A DNA stretch of 64,000 bases from Xenopus tropicalis (lineage: Eukaryota > Chordata > Amphibia > Anura > Pipidae). Numbering within the stretch: position 1 is the stretch's first letter; each line of letters opens with the position of its first letter. This document shows, piece after piece, positions 23,995 through 35,410 of the stretch. The DNA lies in the NCBI RefSeq assembly GCF_000004195.4, contig NC_030678.2, positions 30,170,201-30,234,200 of the forward strand, in the 5' to 3' direction. The translations under genes and the position numbers were made by a program. The notes under the pieces are model-generated. The model did not search any database. It worked only from the letters and a program-made list of their open reading frames with translations, and had not been told where the DNA came from.

Positions 23995-24286
23995 GGATCC
24001 ATTATCTAGAAAGTTCCAAATTACAGGAAGACCATCTCCCACGGACCCATAGACTCCATTTGAAATTCAAATAATCCTAATTCTTATTACAAATGATTTC
24101 CTTTTTATCTATAATATAAAAAAGTACCTTTAACTAATATATAACTAATCCTTATTGAGGCAAATGAATAAATGATTTAATGATTTTTTAGTAGAATGTA
24201 TGGAGATCGTAATTATAGAATGGTCCCTTATCCAGAAAACCCCAGGTCCCCTGAGCATTCTGGATAACAGGCCCTATACCTGTAAT
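23995..24286. mobile_element. MITE, 'ccatacctgta' family
   Basis: The right end is 'ctggataacaggccctatac' followed by 'ctgtaa'. The left part 'ggatccattatctagaaag' is the diverged inverted end. Family landmarks 'tccttattgaggcaaatga' and 'gtagaatgtatggagat' lie between. It abuts the preceding MITE. Confidence 0.75.
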
Positions 24287-26614
24287 AGTATGGTGAAGCT
24301 GTTACCTGTTAATGTTTGCCTATTATCCATATTATGAACGAATGTTCTAAACTGTTATGTTTAATGCCTCTCTTTGCCAATTCTATATGGGGATTGTGAA
24401 TGAATCTGCCAGTCAAACTGAAAACCTCTATGAGATTTTTATCAGACACGTGAAATAAAAGAAACACTCACGGGTTATTAGCAATGAAAGAATGTAACCA
24501 ATCACAGGGAAGCGGAAACTATATTCATACTGTAAATGGATAAGAAACAGAGATATTACAATTTACAATGACTTCCATGTAAGCTATGTAGAAGGAAGGA
24601 GGGAATGGCCTTCAAAATAAATAATTGAGGAATGGCTAAGCACAGAGCTAAAAGGTCACTATAGTAAATACAATTCTGCCACAGAAATGATCAGTTTAAG
24701 CTTGTTGTTGAATGCCCATTCTTGTTTGTATTACTCATTTGTCCAAACGCAACTAGTAGGAAAACAGAATTCTGGGAAAAGGTCAAATGTTATTAATGAA
24801 CATTGCCAGCAGTTGAGGGCTCCTCCAGGAATTATTTGTAACAGAGTGTCAGAGAGTGAGTGTCAGAGAGTGAGTGTGAGTGTCAGAGAGTGAGTGTGAG
24901 TGTCAGAGAGTGTGCTGTCTCTAATGGAGAGAGGCGGAATAACAGAGGTCACGGTTACTGAGAGTATGGCTTCTCCCTCTTATAGTGTTCTTATATCATT
25001 GTGTTTACCCTGCGCATAGATACACAATACACATTTGTTCTCTCTTGCTAGACCCATTCTGTGGAGATACAGGGCTGGCGCTAAATGTAACTTTTTGTCA
25101 ACAACGAGGTGTCAGCAATGTAGTGTCAGTGGAGCAAGACTTGTGCCTGTGTGTAATGGTAAATGTAAGTTGCACGAAACCTTTTTAGGCCATGGACAAA
25201 TATAAGTGCATCAATTTGCTTGATTTTACAGGCAAGAACAAATGGGTGCAATGTGCAAAGGGAGCTTTGGTCAGTGGTAGCTGTAAAGTACATATCCTCT
25301 TCTGCACTGTATCTTTCACCTTTTTACTTCATTTACATGGTGGGTGCATTGGCACTAGGAGCAAGAAACAAGTAGGGGGCTGATAATTTAGTTACCCTTT
25401 TATGTTGCCGGCAGTCCCAAAGGTTTGTAGACAGCTAAGATGGGCTCTAAAATGTAGTTGGGAGAAGGCAACTGTTTCCTGATCCTATGTAAAGTATGTA
25501 CCTAGCAGTTCCACAACTCACCAGGAGGGGCCATTGTTGTTTTGTATAATAGGATAAACCCATGTAAATGGGATTTTTTTTGGAATTCATTCCCAGAATT
25601 CCTTTTGTTTGCTTTTGTCTGTATGAGGCGGTCTACTCAAACTTATTTATTTGTTTATAATAGGGGGAAACTGACGGGGCTTAACTCTCTTCCTTCTTGG
25701 ACTCCACCTGGGCAGGAAGGTGGAAGAAGGTTAGAGACTGGGCAGAGGAAGGCCCAGTAGGGAAAGTTAGTTGCAAGGATATCTCTTTCATAGCTTGCTC
25801 TAGGAGTGAGAGTTCAGGGTAGCTAGTGAGCACCCTGATGCTCGTACAAGGATAGTAGAAGGATTGTGAGTCTTGGGTGTATTACTGTCAGCTTAGGGAC
25901 ACAAGTGTACAGACTTAGGGACTACTGCACCTCGCCTAGGTTCCACCTGGAGGGCCTGGTGGTTGAACATTTGCAAGTTGACTATCCTCAGACTGATTAT
26001 TAGCCCCTGATTAGCAACCAGGAGGTTCTATTTGTGAGTATAGGTTGAATACCTGTAAGTTACTAACCATGCCTGCCCCAAGAGACTGTCTGCATTCCTA
26101 CCGAAGGAAATTATCATTTGTTTTTAAGAACGACTTGCACACATTTTATTGATTCCACCCGAGAATTATGGTTTTGCAACACCCTTCCTCGAACATCACA
26201 CGAAGGGACCCCCTCCCAAAGATTAAAAGTTGTATGGATTACAAGTTGTATGGTTTTATTGTGTGGTAAATTGATACTTTCTGGAACCATCATACCAAGT
26301 TGCACACGTCAACTTATACACATGAGTTTGTGAACGTGTTCCTGGCAGTTGGTATAATAGGATAATAATTGATGAGACTGGGATTAGGGATTTATGCAAC
26401 CCCCTTCTTGGCCTTCTTAGGGTGCATTGGTTTTCTTTGTTCCCTGCATAGGTTAATTGGGTATAAACTGCACTGTAGTAAGTGCCAACTCTCAAACTTG
26501 TGACTATTCTATGATTAGTGAAGCAGCAGCTGGTGCAGTTTTCCCCTAACAAACACCGGCCCGGGTTATCAGGTAAACAATAACAATCATGGGGGTGCCA
26601 AACCTTTGGCACCC
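24287..26614. other. Non-coding stretch with a short tandem repeat
   Basis: About 24845-24912 is a simple array of 'gtgtcagagagtga' variants. 25500-26240 is a relatively GC-balanced block with no exon or domain that I can support; it could be a diverged LTR-like or other repeat. Open frames at 24687-26333 and 26256-26747 lack features. Confidence 0.4.
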
Positions 26615-26617
26615 TAA

Positions 26618-28284
26618 GGGGCTGATTTATCAAAGTACGACAGGTCCGAAATACAAAAGATTGTTTTGTATTGTGCGTATTTTCTGCGACTTTTTCGTAT
26701 ATATTTGTGTGACTTTTTCGTACTTTCCGACAAAATTTGTGCGACAAAATCGTATTGTCCCATCAAGTACGTAAGTTTCGGATTCACTCAAGCTTCGGTA
26801 TCGTGACTTTCCTTGGGCTGGGTTGGAGCTGCAGAGTGCCATTGAGCCCTATGGGAGACTTTCCTTGGGCCAGGTTGGAGCTGCAGAGTGCCATTGAGCC
26901 CTATGGGAGACTTTCCTTGGGCCGGGTTGGAGCTAAAGAGTGCCATTGAGCCCTATGGGAGACTTTCCTTGGGCCGGGTTGGAGCTGCAGAGTGCCATTG
27001 AGCCCTATGGGAGACTTTCCTTGGGCCGGGTTGGAGCTGCAGAGTGCCATTGAGCCCTATGGGAGACTTTCCTTGGGCCAGGTTGGAGCTGCAGAGTGCC
27101 ATTGAGCCCTATGGGAGACTTTCCTTGGGCCGGGTTGGAGCTGCAGAGTGCCATTGAGCCCTATGGGAGACTTTCCTTGGGCCAGGTTGGAGCTGCAGAG
27201 TGCCATTGAGCCCTATGGGAGACTTTCCTTGGGCCAGGTTGGAGCTGCAGAGTGCCATTGAGCCCTATGGGAGACTTTCCTTGGGCCGGGTTGGAGCTGC
27301 AGAGTTCCATTGAGCCCTATGGGAGACTTTCCTTGGGCCAGGTTGGAGCTGCAGAGTGCCATTGAAGCCCTATGGGAGACTTTCCTTGGGCCGGGTTGGA
27401 GCTGCAGAGTGCCATTGAGCCCTATGGGAGACTTTCCTTGGGCCGGGTTGGAGCTGCAGAGTTCCATTGAGCCCTATGGGAGGCTTTCCTTGGGCCGGGT
27501 TGGAGCTGCAGAGTGCCATTGAGCCCTATGGGAGACTTTCCTTGGGCCGGGTTGGAGCTGCAGAGTGCCATTGAACCCTATGGGAGACTTTCCTTGGGCC
27601 GGGTTGGAGCTGCAGAGTGCCATTGAGCCCTATGGGAGACTTTCCTTGGGCCGGGTTGGGGCTGCAGAGTGCCATTGAGCCCTATGGGAGGCTTTCCTTG
27701 GGCCGGGTTGGAGCTGCAGAGTGCCATTGAGCCCTATGGGAGACTTTCCTTGGGCCGGGTTGGGGCTGCAGAGTGCCATTGAGCCCTATGGGAGACTTTC
27801 CTTGGGCCAGGTTGGAGCTACAGAGTGCCATTGAGCCCTATGGGAGACTTTCCTTGGGCCAGGTTGGAGCTGCAGAGTGCCATTGAGTCCTATGGGAGAC
27901 TTTCCTTGGGCCAGGTTGGGGCTGCAGAGTGCCATTGAGCCCTATGGGAGACTTTCCTTGGGCCAGGTTGGAGCTGCAGGGTGCCATTGAGCCCTATGGG
28001 AGACTTTCCTTGGGACAGGTTGGAGCTGCAGAGTGCCATTGAGCCCTATGGGAGGCTTCCAAAATCATGCACAGAAGGATCAAAGTCAGAAAGGTTTTCC
28101 CGCTGTTTACAATCGTTCGATACGAAAATTTTGTGACTTTCGGATCGCCAATACGCCATTATCGTGACTAATACGATTTTTTCGTAACCATTTTCGTGAT
28201 ATTTGTGATTACCAGAAATTATCGTATCTAATCCAAATTTTACCCATTTCGGGATTTAAACTCGTACTTTGATGAATCTGCCCC
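26618..28284. mobile_element. Foldback element carrying 52-bp satellite (copy 2)
   Basis: The inverted ends are 'ggggctgatttatcaaagta' and 'tactttgatgaatctgcccc', flanked by 'taa' on both sides. The sequences flanking its array ('cttcggtatcgtgactttcc' on the left, 'ggcttccaaaatcatgca' on the right) match those of copy 1 in reverse order and complement, so it is the same family in opposite orientation. Outer terminal sequences have diverged between copies. No transposase. Confidence 0.87.
26804..28057. repeat. 52-bp satellite array, about 24 copies
   Basis: 'atgggag' recurs every 52 bp from 26851 to 28048, with one 1-bp insertion near 27365. The unit is the reverse complement of the unit at 15158-15886. 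Single-base variants (gggccggg/gggccagg, ggagct/gggcct-type, tggga/gggag) are scattered without clear higher-order structure. Open frames on both strands here repeat with the array and are not genes. Confidence 0.95.
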
Positions 28285-28969
28285 TAAGTGATTTAGCCTT
28301 TCCTCCTCCTTTAATCTGTTTGTACTAAAAAGACACAGACGGAAAATTCTTCAAAGTTGTGATTTTTAGCACGAAAAGCTTTGCTGCAAAGAAAATTACA
28401 AACGTTGATTAATAACTCGCTGTGTAATGAAGATGTATACAGACACGGTTTGGGTATGCCAAGGAAATAACCAAGTCATCTTCCATCTTCAAAATCTGAA
28501 ATCAGTGGGCCCACATGACTGGCTGTTTCACAGCTTTGGATTTTTATGTAATCATGTTTGCAACTTTAGGAGCCAGAACAATCTTGTAAAATCTTCATTA
28601 TCATCCTCCTAATGATCTCAGTTTTAGGGGGAACCTCTTACAACATGACAATAACAGGTGATGCATGTGGTGTAGCTGAGATGTACTAACTATTCCTGCT
28701 ATGTAAATAACCCGGCATGAAAAGCCAAAAATACCCAACGTAGAATTTTCTACAATATATTTAAAGGAAAACTATAACCCCAGAATGAATACTTGAACAA
28801 AAGTCTATATAATATTAAAGAAACTGTAATATATATATCAGTAAATGTTGTGCATACTTCCACCACTGGTGCCACTTCAGACACACCCCCCCCACCCCCA
28901 GCTCTGCCGCCGAATTTGTAAAGGTATGATCTGGCTGTGGTTGGGGGGTTATTATTATATTACAGGTAT
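28285..28969. other. Non-coding stretch
   Basis: Includes 'aaaggaaaactataacccca' near 28762, which resembles the start of a common Xenopus interspersed repeat; its other end is not clear. No exon supported. Confidence 0.4.
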
Positions 28970-29288
28970 GGGACCTGTTATCCAGAATGCTTGGGACCTG
29001 GGGTTTTCCGGATAAGAGACATTTTTCCGTAATTTGGATGTCCATAACTTAAGTCTGCTAAAAATCATTTAAATATGGAATAAACCCAATAAACTCGTTT
29101 TGCCTCCAATAAGGATTAATTATATCTTAGTTGGGATCAAGTACAGGTACTGTTTTATTATTACAGAGGAAATGGAAACCATTTTTAAAAATTAGAATTA
29201 TTTGCTTGTAATGGAGTCTATGGGAGATGGCCTTCCCGTAATTTGGAGCTTTCTGGATAATGGGTTTCCAGGGATCCCATACCTGTAC
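28970..29288. mobile_element. MITE, 'ccatacctgta' family, full length
   Basis: The ends are 'tacaggtatgggacctgtta' and 'gggatcccatacctgta'. Internal landmarks are 'aataaacccaataaactcg', 'ttatatcttagttgggatc' and 'aatggagtctatgggagatg'. This is the best complete copy of the family in the window and gives the reference order for the partial copies. Confidence 0.88.
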
Positions 29289-31394
29289 TGAATATATAGA
29301 CACACGAGGGCCGCCCCACTAAAGCTGGCGCCCTAGCCCTCAGGTGCCTATATATCAATATGGCCCTGTTCATCTGATAGAGAACCTGTTCAACTGGTAG
29401 AAATTTTCACTGCTTGATACATTGTGTGTATAAAGTTAACTTTTTTACCAATACATTGAGGAAAAGACATAATTTTTCGGACATTTATTAATCAGACCCT
29501 TTAAGAATGGGAAACATACATAAATCTGGATCTTCGTCGTGTTCCCCCTGTCAGTGTTTTACCCCTCGCTGCTGCCCTCCTGTCACTGCCTCATACCCCT
29601 GTCAGACATGTCGGCACTGCTACAGATACAGAACATCTGCTCTTGTCCCCTTTCCTCCTGCCAAGCCAGACACTTCCACTTCCAGGTTCTAGCCTGCCCT
29701 ATTTTTAAGGAAGGAGGAAAGAGCAGGCATGGCAGAAGGGAAGGCAACGAGGAGTCATGTGATAAAGAAGATCTATTTTATATTCATTGAAATGAGCCTT
29801 GTGACAAAGAGATATTTATTTGGTCCAACGCCACGTGAGGGCCACGTAGCAAAAACTTATTATTTTTTTTCTAATTTTGTGATTTATGTTTCTGATTTCA
29901 AGAGGCAAAACACAACAGACATGGATGTTATCTTGTTACATCGGACCTGTTATCCAGAATGCTCAGGACCTGGGGTTTTCCAGAATAAGGGGCCTTTCTG
30001 TAATTTGGATCCCCATACCTTAAGTCTGCTAAAAAATCATTTATTGGGTTGTTCCCCTTTGTGTTAACTTTTAGTGGGATGTAGAGCAGGGATCCCCAAC
30101 CTTTCTTACTCTTGAGCCACAGTCAAGTTAAAAAGACTTGGAGAGCAACACAAGCACCATAAAAGTTCATGGAGGAGCCAAATAAGGGCTAAAGGTGAGA
30201 TTGTAGCTGCTGATATTGGTCCCTTAGGACGATTATGCAGCTTATTGGCTGGGAGGGGGGCTACATTACAATCCCCTTATTACCGAGGTCCCCATGACCC
30301 CAAGGACTTCTGTAGTTACGTCAGGGGTCATCATAAATGAACCCTAATATCACTTTCTTGTGTAACTACAGCAGAGTATTCCTGTTAGGGCCACAAAATC
30401 TATTCCTTATATCTATATCAAACCCTCAAAGTACAATTATTATTTTTTTTACACAGAATATTATCTGTTCCCACACAAGCTCTTGGAACATAGACAGTAC
30501 TAAAACTGATAGAAATCACACTTTTATTAAAACGTCCTGCCACTCAGTGTCAGCCCCCGCACAGAGAGAGTGTGTTGTGTGCATTTATTATATTAGCTGC
30601 CCCTCCCCAGCAGGCTATTGTCAGGTAAAATAATGATAAAATATTCTTATGCATATGGTTGAACTGGCTATACTGTATTATCTTTCCTATACTCCCAGAA
30701 CAAATGCAAAGCTACAATAAATCCTCCAATGCTAAATGCTACATCTGGACCTGGAGCAATACATCATCTTAATACTCATCTAAAGAAATACAATTACAGT
30801 ACAGCTAGTTACATTACCCATATATATATATTTATATATATATAAGGCTGCAAGGGAAGCAGGAAAGTGATATAATAATAAACAAAACTTTGTTCATCAC
30901 ATCCTGTCCCAGATGTGACTATATTGAAATATTGCTCACTAAAAATGGTGTTAGTACATTTCAGTGACCTTATGAATTGATATTTCAGTACAATGCAGCT
31001 AATGAGCCATACAATGAGAATATCCTACATACATTTAATGCTTAGATTTGTTTGTTGGCGGCAACAATCATATCTTAAACCCTGTTTATCCCAATTTAAA
31101 GGCAAACTAACCCCCCCACAGGCCAAAGTCCTTATAGACTGACCTTCATTGGACTCCCTTCCCTCAGCGTCTATTCAATAGCCCCTGTTTGGAAAGCTGA
31201 AGCCTATAAATGTAGAGTAGCGCAGGGGAGTTCATAGGTGCTATCTTCTGGATCTTTGCATCCTCTTCTTTCACTTGGGATCCTCTTCTTTCACTGCTTG
31301 GCAGATGAGGTTTCTGGCCTTGCACAGTTGGAGTTAACCCTAGACTAACTGCGCATGCACCAAAAAGCCCAGTGTCAGCGAACTTGCCAAAAAA

Positions 31395-31655
31395 ATTCAA
31401 ATGTAAAAAGACTTGGGGAGCAACACAAGCATAAAACATGTTCCTGGGGGAGCCAAATAAGGGCTGTGATTGGCTATTAGGTAGCCTCTATATGCACTGG
31501 CAGCCTACAGGGGGCACTGTTTGGCAGTACATCTAGTTTTTACGCCTGCAAAACTTGCCTCCAAGCCAAGAATTCAAAAATAAGCACCTGCTTTAGGCCA
31601 CTGGCAGCAACATCCAAGGGGCTGGAGAGCAACGCCACTGGTTGGGAATCACTGA
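31395..31655. mobile_element. hAT MITE, 3' portion
   Basis: Matches 16467-16742 from 'aaatgtaaaaagacttgggg' through 'gccactggttgggaatcact' plus g. The left terminus is missing, so this copy is truncated or was joined to other DNA at about 31395. Confidence 0.75.
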
Positions 31656-32868
31656 GCTAGAAGATGGTGCCTGGGACGTACGCTGTGATACTCAGCATCT
31701 ATAGGTCACTTTTGCAACTAATAGACTCTGCTGGGTGGGAGTAGGGAGGGGCCAATGGAGGGCAGCCATGGAGTCTTTTGTCTATGGGGGGTTTGGTTCT
31801 CCCTTAAGGTGAATATTGTGTTCTAACTATCTGTTATCTGCTATACAAATGTGGGCCCTACAGCCAAATTGGAACTTAAATGGCAGCCCCTGGAATACAT
31901 AGTAGCCTTTGAACTATGAATTATATTAGAGTTGCTACAGAAAAACATATATATTTATTAATTCCCTGAGGCAGACAACTACATCCCTGAGTGCTCATGC
32001 TTTTGCATCTGGGGCATGTCTGTGCTATGTAGAGCGCAGAGCTAACGGGCGTTAGGCAGCTGGCAAGGACAGGGCTCCATTGTGGCCTGGGTCCTCTGTC
32101 ACTCCCTAACTTGTCCAACTGAATGAAGTGCAAATGAGGGGATGGGTAAGGGGTAGGAGGGGGGACACCTGCATACCTCCAACCCTTCATGAGTATATCA
32201 CTGTTAACGCACACAGCACTATATTCATAGGCTGGTCACAAGTACCTGTGCCGCAACCCTGCAACAGTAGAGGGTAGTTTGCAAAGTGCAAAAAATGGCA
32301 CATTGTGCCCATTTTTTACACACTTTGCACAGGATTTCTGAATTGGCCCCTATACACTATATAGTAAATTAGAACAAGGGCATGCTGAGAGATTTTCCAA
32401 TCTATGTCCATGATCCAGGTTAAAAATTATGTATCTCATATTAAATGATTGCTTCAGCTAATTTCCTGTTAATAAAGTGATTTACCTTTCAAAGAAACAC
32501 TTCATTTATTATTTTTCCTATCAATCTATTAATCCTGAGCTGCTGTAAAATGTTAATGTGTTATTTACAGAAAATTATCGTAGCAGTGATGGCAGGCAGT
32601 CCCTCCTGACTGAATATTTGCCAAAAGCAAATTAATAAGCTTTTCCACATAACTGCGTGTTGTTTCAATAAAGTCATTGCTTAAATTAGCTTCTTTTATT
32701 GGCTTTTTCTCTTACCTATTATTACTTTCTCTTACAGTTACAGTTATCAATGCTTGCCTTTATTTAGTGTTGCTATTTACCCTTTATACAGTAAGTGTCA
32801 CTGAATAAGGAAGTCATTGGGAATTATTACTGTGTACTGGAGATTTTGTTACTCATTTCACTCATTTT

Positions 32869-32870
<2 letters not shown>

Positions 32871-32912
<42 letters not shown>
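32871..32912. repeat. (TC)n microsatellite
   Basis: About 20 uninterrupted TC dinucleotides ending in 'tcgtaac'. It creates the L-S-L-S run of a spurious open frame. Confidence 0.95.
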
Positions 32913-32915
<3 letters not shown>

Positions 32916-33078
32916 ACTATTATTGTACTCATCCAATAAGCATATTATTAGGGGCAATCACAATTAAACAAGCCAACACAAAAATGTTTTTTTTCTGAGG
33001 GTAACAATCCTGTGGTGCAGTACTTGGCCGCTGCAAGTACCTGACAACAAATTGGTCAATAATGTGCCCTGTAGGTCC

Positions 33079-33190
33079 AGGGAATTTCAAGTACACAGAG
33101 GCCAAACAGCTCCCACAGGCCCAATAAATAGTGACTGTCTATGGCATCTTACAGCAGCCCCTCTGGCATTTGCCAGAACCCACAGATTGC
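33079..33190. repeat. Interspersed repeat, paired with 45300-45412
   Basis: The block from 'caagtacacagaggccaaac' to 'cacagattgcc' is nearly identical to 45305-45412. The second copy has fuller flanks ('ctggactgggat', 'gtctgggccca'). Dispersed non-coding repeat. Confidence 0.8.
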
Positions 33191-33365
33191 CATTATGGGC
33201 CTGGAGCCCTGACACAGAATTGGGGGAGAAAAGGATAAGATGAAAGTAGAAGGGTGAGAAAGAGGTAGGTGAGGAGTGAAAATAGGAACATAAAGTGTTA
33301 AACAGAAGAGCAGGGAATAGAAAGGTTTTTGTAGAGAATATTAGAACAGAATACAAGGGGAAATA

Positions 33366-33650
33366 TGGGTATGGGACCTGTTATCCAGAATGCGGGGGAC
33401 CTTGGGGTTTCCATAATTTGGATCACCATACTTTAGGTCTAATAAAAATAATTTAAACGTTAAATGAACCCATTAGGATTGTTTTGTTAACAATATAGAT
33501 TAATTATATCTTAGATGGGATAAAGTACAAGGTACTAAGCAAAAGGAAATCATTTTTAAACATTCAAATTATTTCGTTACAGTGGAGTCTATGGGTGATG
33601 GCCTTCCCATAATTTGGAGCTTTCTGGACAATGGATCCCATACTTGTAAA
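33366..33650. mobile_element. MITE, 'ccatacctgta' family
   Basis: The ends are 'gggtatgggacctgttatcc' and 'aatggatcccatacttgtaa'. Internal landmarks are 'taattatatcttagatggga' and 'agtggagtctatgggtgatg'. Confidence 0.85.
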
Positions 33651-34845
33651 AGAAAGTGAATTAAGAGAAACACAGGGAGAGGAAAGATCCACAGAAGACA
33701 GGTGAGCTGAATGATAAATATATACAAAAGAATGTGAAGGAAAGTAGGTAAAAAGAGCACATAAAGAACAGAAAATTCTCTAAAGAAGGGCAGAAAAGAC
33801 AAAGAGAAAGCAGTAAAAAAACAAGAAAATAAAGGGAGAAAAAGTAAGGAGAGCCCTATGTTGCACATTCTATCTACATGTGTAATCTATATGACTCTGG
33901 GCCTCTGCCACAGGTGCCCTTTTGTGCCTAGCAATGGCTGCTGGTGTGCCAGTTGAACTATACCTTACTTCCTGTATAATGTGACAGCTCTGGCACAAGT
34001 GAGAGCTACACAGCCACAACTGGATTTACCACCCTACAAGTAAAGCCACAGTTCAGTTCTCATTGTACTCAGTGTGCTTGAGGTGCCATTACCCAATTCC
34101 TAGCACTGTGTATAATGTACCTGAGGCACTTACATCCACTACCTCTCTCTCTGTATATAAAATAACTGAATTGTGAGCAAATAACCTGGTGATTTAGGGC
34201 CCAAAATGCACCCTTCACACTGCACTGGTGATAAAAATCCTTCTGCTTCTCACTGCTTAGCTTATCAGTACCTAATGCCTCCCACTGTATCTAATGTACC
34301 TAAGGTGCAGTAACCAATCCCACTAACAGTGTGTATTGTGCCTAGGGAGTCAGTTCCCACTGCCTTTGGCTGTATCAAATGGATGTACGATGCCAAGACC
34401 CATTGCCTCTCACTGTTAAAAAGGTGCCTTGTGTGTCAGATATTTTAAGGTAGGAGGGGACATTTAAAGTGGGCATGGCTTGATATTTTAGCAGGCCACA
34501 TATCACCTTTCCCAAGCCCCCTATACCAAAACACCAAGTGCTGCCTATGGCTCCTGATAAGATGGTGCAACAAGGTAAATTGGTGGTACTAAGTTTTTGC
34601 TTTATTCCAATGGTAGAACTCTAACAAATCCCTGCAGAAATAGTGAACACACCAGTATTCACTAAACCTCTCTATCAACAACACCAGTTTTAACCCCACC
34701 CTCCCCTGCCCCATTTTGATCACCATCCAAAAGTATACATAGCCTCTGTTACACAATTGCTCAGCACTGGGCAGGCACTGGAGCCCATTCCCCCTTCAAA
34801 AATCACCATACACATTCAAGAAAAACACAGAGACGTGGTTATGGC
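33651..34845. other. Non-coding stretch downstream of the gene
   Basis: About 34080-34440 contains diverged reiterations of a motif around 'cccactgtatctaatgtacc' ('tgtataatgtacctgaggca', 'gtgtattgtgcctagggag'), a degenerate tandem array. No exon supported. Confidence 0.45.
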
Positions 34846-34849
34846 TAAA

Positions 34850-35365
34850 TCTGTTGGAATCACAGGATTTATTAAAATAAATAGCTATAAATAAAAGAGG
34901 GTTGTACATTCTCTTATGCCAGCTGCGACTCCCAAACATGGCTCAACCAAAGGGCAGGGATTGGGTAGTGCGCCCACTGGAAACCTACCTTCTCCCTCTC
35001 CCTGCCCTTTAGTGTGCAAATATGGCTCTAGCCCCGCCCTAGGGGTGATACCTTCTGGCTAGGCCTGCACGATGGAAGGAGCTGAATTGATGCCGGGAGC
35101 AGCAGCTGGCTGGAATGCACAGGGCCCTAAACAAACAATGATCCAGAGAAAGGCAAAAAACCATCCACTGCGGGGCCAATCTGCAGTAAATGGGAAAAAT
35201 TCCTTTCTGACTCCAAATGGCAATCGGTTTTACACCCTGGATCATTGGTATATGTAACTAAGACACACAAAGAAATATAAAAACACAAGCAATAATTGGG
35301 GGTGGGAGAGAGGGTGAGGGATCAGGGAGGAGGGTTAGGGAGGAGGGTCAGGGAGGCAGAGGATT
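34850..35365 (-). other. Putative 3' UTR of the minus-strand gene
   Basis: From the stop codon to the AATAAA signal. It includes a G-rich simple stretch (about 35300-35352, 'gggaggagggt' repeats on the plus strand). It also includes a block (about 35120-35240) that resembles the 3' part of a vertebrate LINE on the minus strand ('gatccagggtgtaaaaccga', 'ttgccatttggagtcag'). The extent is inferred. Confidence 0.5.
34868..34873 (-). terminator. Poly(A) signal AATAAA of the minus-strand gene
   Basis: The reverse complement reads AATAAA about 495 bp downstream of the stop codon at 35366, followed by sequence where cleavage would fall at about 34845-34855. It is the only canonical signal noted in a suitable place downstream of the last exon. 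Usage is inferred. Confidence 0.55.
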
Positions 35366-35410
35366 TTAAACATGGGGAAGAAAACTTGTAATGGCTCTTC
35401 TGGTGGAACG
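35366..35410 (-). CDS. Terminal coding exon
   Basis: The acceptor is 'ttttcttttattttcag' in the minus sense, then 14 codons (RSTRRAITSFLPHV) and TAA. It joins in phase 0 to the preceding exon, extending the basic tail. If the preceding donor is not used, read-through would instead add a short unrelated tail ending at a TAG in the intron. Confidence 0.75.
   Translation of the reverse strand, partial: RSTRRAITSFLPHV

Larger units (their letters stand above)
29289..33365. other. Repeat-rich non-coding stretch
   Basis: Holds a partial 'ccatacctgta' MITE (about 29940-30045), pieces of the hAT MITE (about 30089-30190 and 31395-31655), a short hairpin (about 32278-32335), a TC microsatellite (about 32871-32912) and a shared repeat at 33079-33190. 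The frame at 31164-31439 mixes repeat sequence and is not a gene. Confidence 0.5.

Noticed and set aside
26256..26747. 163-codon minus-strand open frame
   Set aside because: The N-terminal part overlaps the terminus of the satellite-bearing foldback, and no domain is visible.
26737..27522. Open frames with repeated 'MGDFPWA' and 'QLQPGPRKV'-like peptides on both strands
   Set aside because: They repeat exactly with the 52-bp satellite and exist in both directions; no gene context.
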